NCBI RefSeq assembly: GCF_033568475.1
Contig: NW_027331831.1
Span: 5,208,001-5,272,000 of the forward strand
Direction: 5' to 3'
DNA from: Henckelia pumila
Taxonomy: Eukaryota > Streptophyta > Magnoliopsida > Lamiales > Gesneriaceae
DNA: 64,000 bases
A program made the position numbers and the translations under genes. Of this stretch, positions 23,858-34,936 are shown piece by piece (the first letter of the stretch is position 1; every line of letters begins with the position of its first letter). The notes below the pieces were generated by a model, which made no database searches, was not told where the DNA came from, and saw nothing but the letters and a program-made list of their open reading frames with translations.

Positions 23858-24179
23858 TAGCATAATCGCACATGCGTTGCGTGTGTATAAAATCATGTAA
23901 TTTATTTAATATTGTATGTTATATATAAATATTATTTTTTAAATAATATTTAAATTTATTTTTTAACATTTATAAAATAATATAAAAATAAATTTAAATT
24001 TTTTTTTATCAATTTATCTTAATTATTATCTACAATGTTTAGTTGAGAAAAATATGAAAATTTGAAATATAAAAAAAAACAAATAAAAATAAAATTATAA
24101 TATTTATATTACATAAGGGCAATTTTGGCAATTTAAAAAATGATGTCTAAGGGGGAGATTCTTTATATATAAGGAGAGA
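23857..24179 (-). mobile_element. Short non-autonomous Helitron
   Basis: On the minus strand it starts TCTCTCCTTATATATAAAGA (from 24179) and ends in CTAG (23860-23857), preceded by an imperfect hairpin around CACACGCAACGCATGTGCG. It lies exactly between an A (23856) and a T (24180), as Helitron insertions do. It is 323 bp with no coding capacity. Confidence 0.78.
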
Positions 24180-24204
24180 TACATACATATATATATATAA
24201 TTTT

Positions 24205-24320
24205 GATCACCTGCACCCTAGGGTAGGGTGCAGGGTTTTTCGTGAGCGACCAAGTATAAAAAAAAACACTAAAACCCGGGTCGCACACGAAAAACCCTGC
24301 ACCCTAGGTGCAGATGATCA
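24205..24320. mobile_element. Fold-back MITE, near-perfect hairpin, in a TA repeat
   Basis: GATCACCTGCACCCTAGGGT...GCAGGGTTTTTCGTG on the left pairs with CACGAAAAACCCTGC...CTAGGTGCAGATGATC on the right. TATATA flanks both sides. It is about 116 bp and non-coding. Confidence 0.8.
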
Positions 24321-24409
24321 TTACTGTATATATATATATGAATTTTCAGCTGCCCAACCATGTTTTCCCACTTGGTCTGCGACCACTAAAACTTGGTAGT
24401 GAGTTTTAG

Positions 24410-25247
24410 CAGTGGCGGACCTACATGGTCCCGAAAGGGTGCGGCCGCTCCCCTGAAATTATAAATTTTTTTAGTACTATATACATAATATATCTTTTAA
24501 ATATACATTTAATTTTGCGACCGCCCCTTTGATTTTTTTTTAAAAACTTAGTTCTAAATGTTGATTTACTTTTATATTGATTAGAATGATGTTTGATGAA
24601 TAAGATAAGAATAAATTTATTTTAGACTATAATAATATGCTTTGTATTGGTTCATATTTGTTTTTGGAAAATGAAATGCCTTTTATGCTTGAATGTGACA
24701 TGAGAAATTTGATTCAGTTTACTCAATTTTATCCACCTGATTTCTTCTTGATGAATTTAATGTATCTAGAGTATCAACTCCATAACTTTATTTTTGACAT
24801 GCGAAGTAACAATCAATTCTCTAAGGCGGGGGGGGGGGGGGGGGGGGGGGGGGATTTGCGAGCTTGCTAAAATGATGTTCCAATCGAATAAAGATCGATT
24901 ATATCATTTGGGATATTTACTTTTAATGTTAACATTGTTATTACTTGTTGCAACTGCTACCGTAGAGAGAGTGTTTTTAACAATAAAAATAATCAAAATA
25001 TCAGCTCGTAATCGATTGGGAGATGATGTGTTAGATGATGGTTTGATACCATATATTGAGTGTGATGTGTTTGATACAATTGATATTAAAATTATTATTC
25101 AACATTTTAAAACTATGAAATTTCGGAGTGTATTGTAAAATCATATGAAGTTAATATATGACTTTTTATTATACACTTTGTGGTGTAATATTTTTTTTAA
25201 TTTATTGAATTCGCCCCTCCTGGTTGAAAATCCTGGGTACGCCACTG
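24410..25247 (+). mobile_element. hAT transposon remnant with 8-bp TSD
   Basis: Terminal inverted repeats CAGTGGCGGACC and GGTACGCCACTG (reverse complement CAGTGGCGTACC) are flanked by AGTTTTAG / GGTTTTAG, an 8-bp target duplication with one mismatch. At 838 bp it is strongly deleted internally and keeps only the end of the transposase gene. Confidence 0.85.
24637..25138 (+). pseudogene. hAT transposase C-terminal remnant (ZMYM1-like)
   Basis: The frame 24637-24870 ('FYPPDFFLMNLMYLEYQL', 'FIFDMRSNNQFS') runs into a G homopolymer (about 24827-24853) and continues in another frame: 'LAKMMFQSNKDRLYHLGYLL', 'VATATVERVFLTIKIIKI', 'NRLGDDVLDDGLIPYIE'. This is the C-terminal dimerisation part of plant hAT transposases annotated as zinc finger MYM-type 1-like. 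The DDE core upstream is missing. The G-run causes the frame change and may be a sequencing or assembly length error. Confidence 0.8.
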
Positions 25248-25331
25248 GGTTTTAGTGATGAAAAAAAAACAAAAACCACTAAAAATCACTATCGGGTTTT
25301 AGTGGTCGTGAACCAAGTGAGAAAAAATTGT

Positions 25332-26122
25332 TTGATTAAAGTTAATTGTTTGATTGTTTGATTATGTGTGAATACTTATATTAATCACAATATCAAGCCT
25401 AATAAGTATATTAAAAAATTAATAAAATTAAATTAGCTCTTTATGAACAAAATCCATGCTAAAAAAAAATCCAAAATAAAATTTTCACCAATCCATTTTT
25501 TTATTCTTTAAATATTATATATATATATGTATGAAGTGTCTTACTTGAGATTTTCAAGGTTTGAGTCAAATTTTAAAAAGTTGGGCCTCAAATGTTCAAA
25601 AAAACATTTTGTGTTTATTTTCCCCCCTTTGATTGAAGAGTTCTTTTATAAAAAAATTAAATTTATATTGCGTAGATTTAGGTTAAAAAATTAATGATTC
25701 AATGGCAATATTTACTGAATATATATTTGAAAAAATGTTGTGTGTGTGCATGTGTATATATTATTTCATGAAAATCATCGTAAAGAAACTTTTAAATATA
25801 CTTAAAATCAGTTTTTAAGGTACCACAAAGTTGAAGAGAAGTAAAAACTAACAAATATTCAGTGTCCAGTAAATGAAAAAAATATTGGATCTCTTTATAT
25901 CTGGGACCGAGGCAATATATTCACTCGACTCATATCAGGTCTAGCCCCATATGTATTCAAAGCAAATTAAACGGTATGTTAGGTATTCATACATGTCCCC
26001 GTTCCGTTCTTGTTTCCCATTGCCATCGCCTTCTTTCGTTTAACCTGCACTAACTTGTGGAACACAAAAACACAAAGAAACCAACACAAGTGCAGTAACA
26101 TGAAGATTGCCTCAAGATTTCC
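25332..26122. other. AT-rich spacer left of duplicated segment A
   Basis: No gene is supportable here. The last 140 bp are less AT-rich, but nothing is recognised. Confidence 0.4.
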
Positions 26123-26684
26123 GGGGCTCAGACGCTACTCTCCGGAACCAAACCAAGAACCAAGACGAAGACCACAAAGTTTATCCAAACCCAAACTCAC
26201 ACCTACACACAGTAAGAAATCCCAAGACACTGCCCCACTGTCTCACACATATCGACAGCCGCACAAAGAAGTCGATGGATTGAATGCTCACACAGAAACG
26301 AGGATGAGAGAGGGCAGCAACACTACACCAAAGAAGGAAGCACCAAGCTACCTTCACTCTCTCAGTTCTCACACGGCAGACTTCAAGGGCGGACGGCCGC
26401 CTCACTCTCTCGCCCTCACAGAAAGCACGCACTAATTAGCAGAAGGAGGCACCTACTGCCATCACTACACACAGTAGTAAATCCCAACCCTACATGAAGG
26501 ATGAAGAAAGAGAAGCAGCACACACAAAGAGATGCTATGCTTCACTCCTTTCTTGCTCTCACTCAATCACTCTCTTGGACGCCTCACTCAGAAGCAGAAC
26601 AAGGAAAATGGAACGCTCACATTCTCTCTCACAAAGCAGCCGCCTCACACAGAAGCAGAAGAGAATAAATTGAACGCTCACTTA

Positions 26685-27090
26685 GAACTCGTTTGGTTTC
26701 AGTATACAATTAAGAAAAAGTGCTTTTTTTTTTTTTAATAAAAAAAAGTGCTTTTATTAACACAAATGTGTTTGGATAAATTTTAAGTGCTTTTAAAAGC
26801 ACTTATTTAGGTCTCATTTGATTTCAAAAGCCAGATCACTAAAGCATTTTTTTTTAAAAAATACTTTTTTGGTTAACAAAGTGTTTGCGTGGCCATTTAA
26901 GTGCTTAAAAAATCACTTTTTAAGTCAAAATTAGAGTTTTTTCAAAACCTAAAAATTATAGCTTAAAAAAACATTTTTTTAAAAAAAAGTATCTATCAAA
27001 TCCAAATGGGCTAAGCTAAAATAAGTGCTTTTTTAAAAGCCCATATTTATAGCTTTTCAAATGCTTTTTTTAAAACTCAACTTTAAAAAT
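26685..27090. mobile_element. PIF/Harbinger-like MITE, right end deleted
   Basis: The left end (AACTCGTTTGGTTTCAGT after TTA) corresponds to the complete element at 46239-46764 in copy B. A second set of ends (26815 TTTGATTTCAAAAGCC; 27000 TCCAAATGGGCTAAGC) marks a nested element. The right end of the outer element is lost in a deletion with A-rich microhomology relative to copy B. Confidence 0.65.
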
Positions 27091-27312
27091 AATCGCTACT
27101 CAAAATTATTTGAAGGGAAAAGCAAATATATTTTTTAAAAAAATCACATTGACTTTTAATTACCACAATGTTTTAACTGTAAATTGTTATTGATTTTATG
27201 TGAGATATCTATTTTGCAAATAAAGGTAATAAACTTTAATGTATTTACAACTGGATGGGAGATTTAAACAATACTAATTAATTAGCTATTAACAATTAAT
27301 TCTACTTGCGTG

Positions 27313-27320
27313 TATAAATA
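27313..27320 (+). promoter_or_regulatory. TATA box of XTH-like gene A
   Basis: TATAAATA lies 69 bp upstream of the ATG at 27389, a normal spacing for a plant promoter with a short leader. It is conserved in copy B. Confidence 0.75.
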
Positions 27321-27388
27321 CCACCAACAATCTAAACAATATAACACAATAGTTTCACATTATTATTCTTAAATATTTCTATTACTTA

Positions 27389-27978
27389 ATGGATTTTATA
27401 ATTATATTAACCATTATTCTTAGTGTTCTTTCAATGAAATCAAATGGAGCAAATAATAGTTTTGATCAATATTATACCTATTTATGGGGTACTGATCATT
27501 TCTGGGTTAATCCTCAAGGAACTGAGGTGCAACTTAAGATGGACAAAAACTCAGGTTAATTGATATGAATTTTTTACTATTATTGCATTATTCTGATTTC
27601 TGATCACTCGTTTTTTTTAAAAAAATTTCTTTGAGTTTGTATTATGTTTTTTAGAGTACACTTTGCATAATCAATAACATATATACACTCACAAATATAT
27701 GTGTGTATATATATATTTGTATCAGAGTCAACGAGATGATCGAATTCGATCTCCATGATTCGCAAAGAATACAAGTATTGGAGATACCGATTGTTTGAGT
27801 GCAATAGCTATCCATGCTAATAGGGTAATCACATTTGGACATAGTTGCCACCGTTGTCATCGGATATAGATTTTGGTGAAGCGACAAGGGCTCGATACTA
27901 CATATACAGTGGATTAAATGTTTTCCACACTGTAACATAACAACATGAAAAATATCCACGATCAATTAATTATGTCCT

Positions 27979-28033
<55 letters not shown>

Positions 28034-29064
28034 CATTGTATGTACAGGTGGTGCTGGATTTAAGTCAAAACTGGACTTCGGATCTGGGTCGTTCCATATA
28101 AAGTTGAAGACACCAGATAAGAGAACAAGGGGGATTGTTACATCCTTCTATGTACGTAAATTGTTAACTTTTGCTATGATTTCTTTAATAACTGATATAC
28201 ACTACGTACAACATAATTAATATCGACATATATTTGATCATATATATGAATATGATGAATATAAATCTAGATTATTTATTTATACATGTTTGTTAATTTG
28301 TGTAATTGACAGTTGACTTCGAACCCAGATGATGGCACACCTCAAGAGAACCATTTTGAGCTCGATTTCGAGTTTTGGGGTATGGATAGAATGGTACAAA
28401 CGAATATTTTCCTTAATGACGGAGGGCGGAGAGAGCAACGCTTTCATCTGTGGTTTGATCCATCCAAAGATTTTCATATGTACCAAATTATCTGGAACTC
28501 ACACCAAATAGTGTAAGTGTCTCAATTTTGATGTGATGCTTAAATCCAATAATTTTGACATGCAACTTAGCCAAATTTTGAATTAAGAACAAAACTTAAC
28601 TAATTTTATTTTTCCAAAAAAAACCTTAATTTATTCAATACTAGAATGAAATGGTTTATATAATTAAATTCATATTTGTTGAATGTGATTTTAGATTCAT
28701 GGTGGATAACATTCCCATAAGAGTATTCAAGAACAACAGTGCCAAAGGGATAACATTTCCAAACAAGTCGATGCATGCAGATGCAAGCATATGGAATGCA
28801 CCATTTGCGGGACCTGTTACATGGAGCGAAGCCCCTTTCATAGCCCAATATCAAGATTTTGGTTTCGATGCGTGCTCGGCGCCGGCTAAATCCGGGGATA
28901 TTTCGCACTGTTCTTCGCAGCAATATTTTTGGAACAAACCTGAATATTGGGAGCTGAGTGCAGCACAAAAACAACAAATGAATAAATACAAGAAATCTTA
29001 TATGTTTTATGACTATTGTTCCAACAAGATTACTTGGAAACCGGAATGCTCACTTAATGAGTAA
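27389..29064 (+). CDS. XTH-like glycoside hydrolase family 16 protein, copy A
   Basis: Exons 27389-27554, 28048-28151, 28313-28512 and 28695-29064 (840 nt, 279 aa), with GT/AG introns. The protein has a hydrophobic signal peptide (about residues 1-20), then 'YYTYLWGTDHFWVNPQGTEV', 'FKSKLDFGSG', the catalytic segment HFELDFEFWG (E106, D108, E110), 'IIWNSHQIVFMVDNIPIRVF', and a C-terminal XET region with cysteines ('MFYDYCSN', 'WKPEC'). XTH enzymes are apoplastic and cut or rejoin xyloglucan in the cell wall. The three acidic catalytic residues are kept, but the usual DE[IL]DFEFLG reads FELDFEFWG, and the Cys of TGCGF is Ala. Length is normal for the family. Function as a true XTH is likely but unproven. 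Confidence 0.88.
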
Positions 29065-29340
29065 CGAGTAAACTCAATTTTATTGTAATAAAGGTTCTTT
29101 ACAATGTTGTCATTTGGTTCAATTAATATGATGACAACCTATTGCTTATTGGATGATAAATCATTTTATTTTACATAATAAGAATGAATAATAATTCACT
29201 GAAAGAAACATATGCGCGACATATATTAGAAAAATATAAGTCATATGCGACAGACTCGCACGAGAAGGTGTATGTTTATGAAATCGAATTTTTAACCATT
29301 TATCAAGAATTTTTCCACTAACTCGACACTACTTGAGGGC

Positions 29341-29371
<31 letters not shown>

Positions 29372-29948
29372 ACTTATTATATTAATTTATATCATATAGG
29401 TTTGGTCAAACTCTGGACCCATGAACCTAACTAGTTCAATCCGGGTTGGAGCCGTCAAATTTTATATAATTTTAAATTTTCAATAAAAAAATTTAAAAAG
29501 TTTAAAAATCATTTAATTTATTTTCCAAATTTAATAATAATAATATTCAGTACAAAAATAATATTATCACTATTTAAAATCTATTAACTTGTATTCAATA
29601 GATAATTAATGAGATGAAAAAATTAATGATATATTTTTATATTAAACATATAATAATAAAATAAAATCATTACAATAAAAAAATTTATAAACTAAAATTA
29701 TGGCTAGAGTATTAATTATTTAAGTATAATAATAATAATATATACATATATATTTTATATCTATATATATGTAAGTATATTTTGGCGGACGAGTTTGGTC
29801 AAACCAGGGAACTTTCCACATCTTTTTAGACCCATTAGGTCGGGTCTAAACCTGCTCCATCGGGACGGGTTTAATACAGGATTAAGTCTAGACCCGATCA
29901 ATTACCATCCCTAAAAATAGGTAAATTGAGTTATTAATTTAGTGGCAT
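29065..29948. other. 3' flank of XTH copy A
   Basis: It holds AATAAAGG near 29087 (possible polyadenylation signal), (TA)n at 29340-29370 and AT-rich sequence conserved in copy B. No gene is visible. Confidence 0.5.
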
Positions 29949-29957
29949 GTTCGAAAG

Positions 29958-30230
29958 GGGAACGGATCCCCTGCTGCAGGGGATGCTGTTCCCTTAATTA
30001 TGGTAAGTTATAAACCAATTGCAAATCTTAAATACAATATTGATACGTAAGGATTAAGGAATTTTTGGGTTTCATTAATATGGTTTTTTTTTAATTTAGT
30101 AAAAAGTTTTAAGTTTACATTAATTGTTTCCTTTTCTTTTGTTTTTCTTCTTTTCTTATTTTCTCCTCCATCCAATATATTAATTTTTTGTTAAATTTAT
30201 TATAAAACAATATATAGTTTAATTTATTGA
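29958..30230. repeat. Left terminal inverted repeat of the MULE
   Basis: It matches the reverse complement of 33925-34191 over about 270 bp with a handful of differences. One is near the tip, where left has ATCCCCTGCTGCAGGGGATG and right has ATCCACAGCAGGGGATG. The left tip makes a small palindrome. Confidence 0.9.
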
Positions 30231-30911
30231 CCTTAAATTAATGGTTATCGCCTATCGGAAAGAAAAAGTTAAATTCGTGATTTTAATATTAAATATTATA
30301 TTATTTCAAAAAATTATATCTTAAATACTATATTAATAATACTATTTTTTATCATTTAATAATGCCTTTGTATCATTTTGCAGAATGCTATGAGTATTGT
30401 TAATTTTTTTAATAAATTTTTTAACAATATAAGACTATTAACATGTTAATGTTTAACTTAAAATGTAGAATATTTTCATCACGCGTTATTGAATAAAACT
30501 AAAAGTAATCACTACACTTCCATCAAAAATAATAACTCATATATTTTGAGTCTTTATTTCGATTAACAATCTTAATATATTATTCCTTCAAAAAGAAACA
30601 TAGATATTCAAGGACATGTATTGGATATATCTCCATTGAAATCCATGGGTTCAAGAGAATTCTGAGGATGATCAAGCTGTGCCTACATCAAATAAGAATA
30701 CAAATTATAAAAACATTTTCAACTCATAAGAATTTTTTTTTTTGCTTAAAATTTTTACACACCAAAAAATTTTAGATATAATTAAAGTTCATACCATCAA
30801 TAATTTGGTAAAATTGAATTGACTTCCAGTTGTTTGAAGACATGCCTGAGGTACCGAAGGTGCTGAGCAAGGTACATATAATTCATCATGTGTTCCAACG
30901 TCCTACAATAA

Positions 30912-33012
30912 TTATAAAAAAATAAGCAAATAGATAATTTTTTTCCACAAAATATCAGTAGTAATAATTATTTTTACCTTGACTCTAGAACTTATTTTTC
31001 TTCGTTTTGCTTGAAGTTCTACCCAACTCTTTAACCTCCTCGACGTTTTCACACCAATTCTTTTCTTGAATCCTTTTGCTTGTATCACGGAAGGTCCTGT
31101 CAATGATGCCCTGACACTATCATTGTTGTCTTGGCTCAATCTAGTCAAACGCATTTCCATGACCTTCTTGGTTAGATCACATACCGAATTATGCACCAGA
31201 GAAAAAGTTGATGGGTGGACGGATGCTTCGGTTGCCAATCTTATGAGCATCATACATAGTTTTCTATATCGTTCTGAACTTTGTCGTTTAGGATCTTCAT
31301 CAACTTCATTCCCCATATAATCGTGTACCACTCCACTCCTAGATTTTCTCGTCCACCTGTTCAAGATATAATCCTCCGGAAGTTTTTTTACGTCCAATAC
31401 ATCATATACTTTCACAGCATGACAACACAATAATCCAGTCATCTCAAATTTTCGGCAAATACATGAAATCATCTTGGTGCTAGGATTAAATGTCACCCTC
31501 CATTCTCCTTCCTTATCGATTAAACCGACAACATATTCAAATAATGGTTGAGTTTCATTCTTAAATTTTATGTAAGCAGCTGCGAACAAAACAAACTCCA
31601 TTTGAAATAGATTAAATATAGTAGGTGTATAAATCTCAGAAAGTTGACGCAACATAGGAGAACTCTCTAGCTTTAATCTCGGTAATTTTTGGCGTGTCTC
31701 AAATTCACACCTTAACTCATTGTAACGCTTTTCATCCAAGAACTGTTCAAAGTGCTTAAAAAATTGCATTATATCTAAGTCGGGTTTTATCAGAATTGAC
31801 GCTTTCACTGAGTTGTGTGCTCCTCATACCAAGAGTAAAAACCTTTTTCATGTAACAAGCTGCCCATTTCTCTTTTATATTGTAAGTGGATTGCAACCAT
31901 GTGTTTTCATGAACATTATATTGTGCTAGTAAAATACTCCGTGCCTCCTCAAATTGAGTCTCATCATCAATGCCATACATGCACCTCTTAAAATCAGTCA
32001 AGAAATGAGAACGATCTTTCATCAAGTTTTCCAAGTGTTTGATGCCATTTTGCATTAAATGCCATGTACACAATCCATGGAATATCTCAGGCATCACCTC
32101 CTGTAAGGCCTTTTCCATAGCTTGATCTTGATCGGTGAAGATAGTGAGAGGTTTTTTTTGCTTGTGTGCCTCTAAAAAGGTTTTGAACAACCATTCAAAG
32201 GATGATGCTGTCTCATCATACAAAAGTGCTGCACCAAAAATCACCGATCCTCTATGATGATTGAAAGTTGAAACCTGAGAAGATAATTGTTGTTGAAAAT
32301 ACTCATAGTCGATTATCATTCTTGCATCGACCCAAAAAACATTAGTTATCTGTTCTTCCACATCCATCTGATTGGCATGATAAAATGATGGATTTTTAGA
32401 TAATTGTTGTTGAAAATATCGCATCAGACAACCTACTTCACCATATACCATATTTTTTTGTCTTTTGGAACGAATATAGTTTTTTGCATCCAACATGGTA
32501 TAACCAAGACCATTTATTCCCCCTGCATGTCTACTCATCAACTGAAAACTCGATTTATGTTTAAGCCCAACCTCTTCTGCCAAATCAATCTCATATGATT
32601 GGACTTCTGTCACTTTACGTTGGGAAGCCAACATATGAACTGTTTCTTGAAGATGGAGCAGGTGATTGTGCTCTTCAATAAACTCATTAACTTTATATTT
32701 ATTGTCCACAAATGTGACTCCCAATCTTACTTTACAATTCGTTCGAGTCTCAAGCCGAGGATTGCGTGTCGAAGAATCTCTTTTGTCTTCCTTACGAACA
32801 CTCTCCTTACAAAAAACATATTTAGCCGAAGTTATAACACCAGTGTTCTTGTTCTTGTTAAAATAATGCTTCCTAACTCCAAATTCAATTTTTCCACCAT
32901 ATTCAATCCAAAACTTCCAAGCCTCATCTAGACTATTAAATATCATACCAATCTTAGGCTTGAATTCATTTGAAGTAGAATCCATCAAGAATCTCGGTTC
33001 TTGACGTATCAA
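30912..33012 (-). pseudogene. FAR1/FHY3-type MULE transposase, frameshifted
   Basis: The first frame (33012-31756, 418 aa) has a FAR1 DNA-binding zinc finger (about 20-120; 'KYVFCKE', 'RTNCKVRLG', 'EEHNHLLH') and part of the MULE transposase core ('GSVIFGAALLYDETASSFEW', 'TDQDQAMEKAL', 'CTWHLMQN'). The second frame (31808-30912) has the C-terminal part with a SWIM zinc finger ('CICRKFEMTGLLCCHAV'). A frameshift near 31785-31800, in the conserved 'STQLSESVNS' region, separates them. The segment that should contain the first catalytic Asp is missing, replaced by a repeat of nearby sequence (see findings). No self-transposition is expected. Confidence 0.88.
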
Positions 33013-33584
33013 TTCTGTCTCTATTTCAAAGACATTGACAAAAAATTCAATAAATTTATTTTATATATCAAAAACAACAAATTAATAAAAATAATATAAC
33101 TAATATCCAAAAACAATAAATCAAAGCTTAAAACGTCAAGTACATCAATTGCAACCAATGTCAATCAAAAGAGAGTGGCATATCACAAATGATAACCTTA
33201 TTAGTGATAAATATAATATTTGTAATGAAAAATTTTTAATCTTAGAATTTTATACTACTAATTTTGTTTATAATATTTTACAAATATTATTTGAAAAAAA
33301 AACATCACGGACAATTTTCTAAAATATGCAAAAATGAAAGGCAAATTCAAAATTAAAAAAACCACTTACATTATTCATGATTTTATATAACTACTGATTA
33401 TTGATTAATAAATTCACGATAAAAAATATAACATACTAATTAATTTAATATACAGAATCATATATTTTCTTTTAACTAACTTAAAAATAATTTTAAAACA
33501 AAAGTACAAACAAAGAAGCGAAGAAAATTTTTTCATCACTATAAAAAATTATTAAATATCATAAGATAAAAACTAGTCCTGCAT

Positions 33585-33585
<1 letters not shown>

Positions 33586-33649
<64 letters not shown>
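33586..33649. repeat. (TA)n microsatellite
   Basis: About 30 TA units lie inside the MULE upstream of the transposase start. Other long TA runs: 27977-28031 (XTH A intron 1), 21471-21501, 23827-23856, 49183-49217. Confidence 0.95.
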
Positions 33650-33652
<3 letters not shown>

Positions 33653-33924
33653 CAATAAAAAGAACAAACAAATAAAACAAAATAAACAAAATTCAGCAGC
33701 CTAACAATAAATAAAAATAAACATGTAAAAGATCAAGAAATCGAACCTTTATGTTGGAGTCTTTCCTGTAAAAATAAAAATAAAAATAAAAAATTGAATG
33801 CAAGAAAACAGAAGAAAAATGATTAGTTGTCGGAAGAAGAAAACAACGAGAAAGAAAAAAATTTAAAACTAAATATGTTTTACCAAATTAAAAAAAAACC
33901 CATATTAATAAAGCCCAAAAACAT

Positions 33925-34191
33925 ATAAATTAAAAATATATATTGTTTTATAATAAATTTAACAAAAAATTAACATATTGGATGGAGGAGAAAATAAAAA
34001 AAGAGGAAAAACAAAAGAAAAGGAAACAATTAATGTAAACTTAAAACTTTTTACTAAATTAAAAAAAACCATATTAATGAAACCCAAAAATTCCTTAATC
34101 CTTACGTATCAATATTGCATTTAAGATTTGCAATTGGTTTATGACTTACCATAATTAAGGGAACAGCATCCCCTGCTGTGGATCCGTTCCC
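33925..34191. repeat. Right terminal inverted repeat of the MULE
   Basis: This is the inverted partner of 29958-30230, ending CCGTTCCC at the 9-bp target duplication. Confidence 0.9.
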
Positions 34192-34726
34192 GTTTGAAAG
34201 TGGGTGGTGGGTTTGGAAGGACCGTCCACATTTTTTAAAATTATGGTATTATGTTATTTCGATAGTATCATATGTATGTTGATGAGTTTTGAAAAGATTT
34301 ACGAATGATTAATTATTTTCTAATAATTTAAATCATTTATAATCAATTATTATATTTGATGAAATATGAAAGATTTATATTATTTAGGGGAAATCGCAAT
34401 TTTAGTCTGTAATTTTGCTTATTTGTGATTTAATTTGGTCATTTATTTTTCATATTTTAATTTTAGTCATATATGTTTTGATTTTTGACAAATTTAATCT
34501 TTTTTCGTCGAAAGTGATGATGTGACAATACATAATTCAGTTTCAGATCGTCCTTGCATTGCTGCCACATCAGTGTCACGTCCGAAAAAAGGACTAAACT
34601 TAAGATAAATGACTAAAATTTTTTAATCAGACAACATATAAGATCGAAATCTCATAAAGAAATAAGCATACATTACCAAACAATGTTTTATACTACCTCT
34701 CAAAAAAAATGTTTTATACTATTTTT

Positions 34727-34936
34727 GTGACGTGGGAACCCGCAGCCGCTATCTTCGGTGCGCACTGGGTAAATTCTCGGACTAACGCAATAGTCTGCCT
34801 ATGTTAATCAGGTAAACCACACTAGGCAAGCCCTGTGTGACAGACTAGTCCAAAAAGGTGTTGGTAGGAGGAATCAAACTCCTGACCTTTGACCAAGAAT
34901 TCACATACTCCATCAATTTGGACATCCCCTAGGGGC
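34727..34936 (-). mobile_element. tRNA-derived SINE (Au-like), copy in segment A
   Basis: On the minus strand it has an RNA polymerase III B-box-like GGAGTTTGATTCCTCC and an A-box-like segment near its start. It is flanked by a 17-bp target duplication AATGTTTTATA(C/T)TATTT (34708-34724 and 34937-34953). The body resembles plant Au SINEs as I remember them. The same insertion is in copy B, so it is older than the segment duplication. Confidence 0.8.

Larger units (their letters stand above)
24340..25331. mobile_element. Fold-back MITE interrupted by a hAT element
   Basis: The left part (24340-24409: TTTTCAGCTGCCCAACC...CACTAAAACTTGGTAG) is the same family as 21317-21471. The right part (25248-25331) has the complementary GGTTTTAGTGGTCGTG arm but lacks the outer end. 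The hAT at 24410-25247 separates the halves. Confidence 0.7.
29958..34191 (-). mobile_element. Mutator-like element (MULE) with long TIRs and 9-bp TSD
   Basis: The 4234-bp element is flanked by GTTCGAAAG (29949-29957) and GTTTGAAAG (34192-34200), a 9-bp duplication with one change. Copy B at about 49826-49834 has the uninterrupted site (GTTCGAAAGTGGG). Terminal inverted repeats of about 270 bp (29958-30230 and 33925-34191) start GGGAACGGATCC and continue at high identity (TTAATTATGGTAAGT..., CAATTGCAAATCTTAAAT...). It carries one minus-strand transposase pseudogene. Confidence 0.93.

Noticed and set aside
26010..26435. Open frames on both strands in the leader of segments A and B (also 45513-45989)
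   Set aside because: Open in both copies and both strands, but composed of CTCACTCT-type repeats; no protein family, and the frames' starts lie in non-homologous DNA. Better seen as untranslated or repeat sequence.
28606..28977. 123-aa minus-strand ORF (and 48443-48817)
   Set aside because: Antisense of XTH exon 4, conserved only because the exon is duplicated.
34727..34936. tRNA gene
   Set aside because: Has a pol III B-box but no foldable cloverleaf, and has SINE hallmarks (17-bp TSD, second copy).
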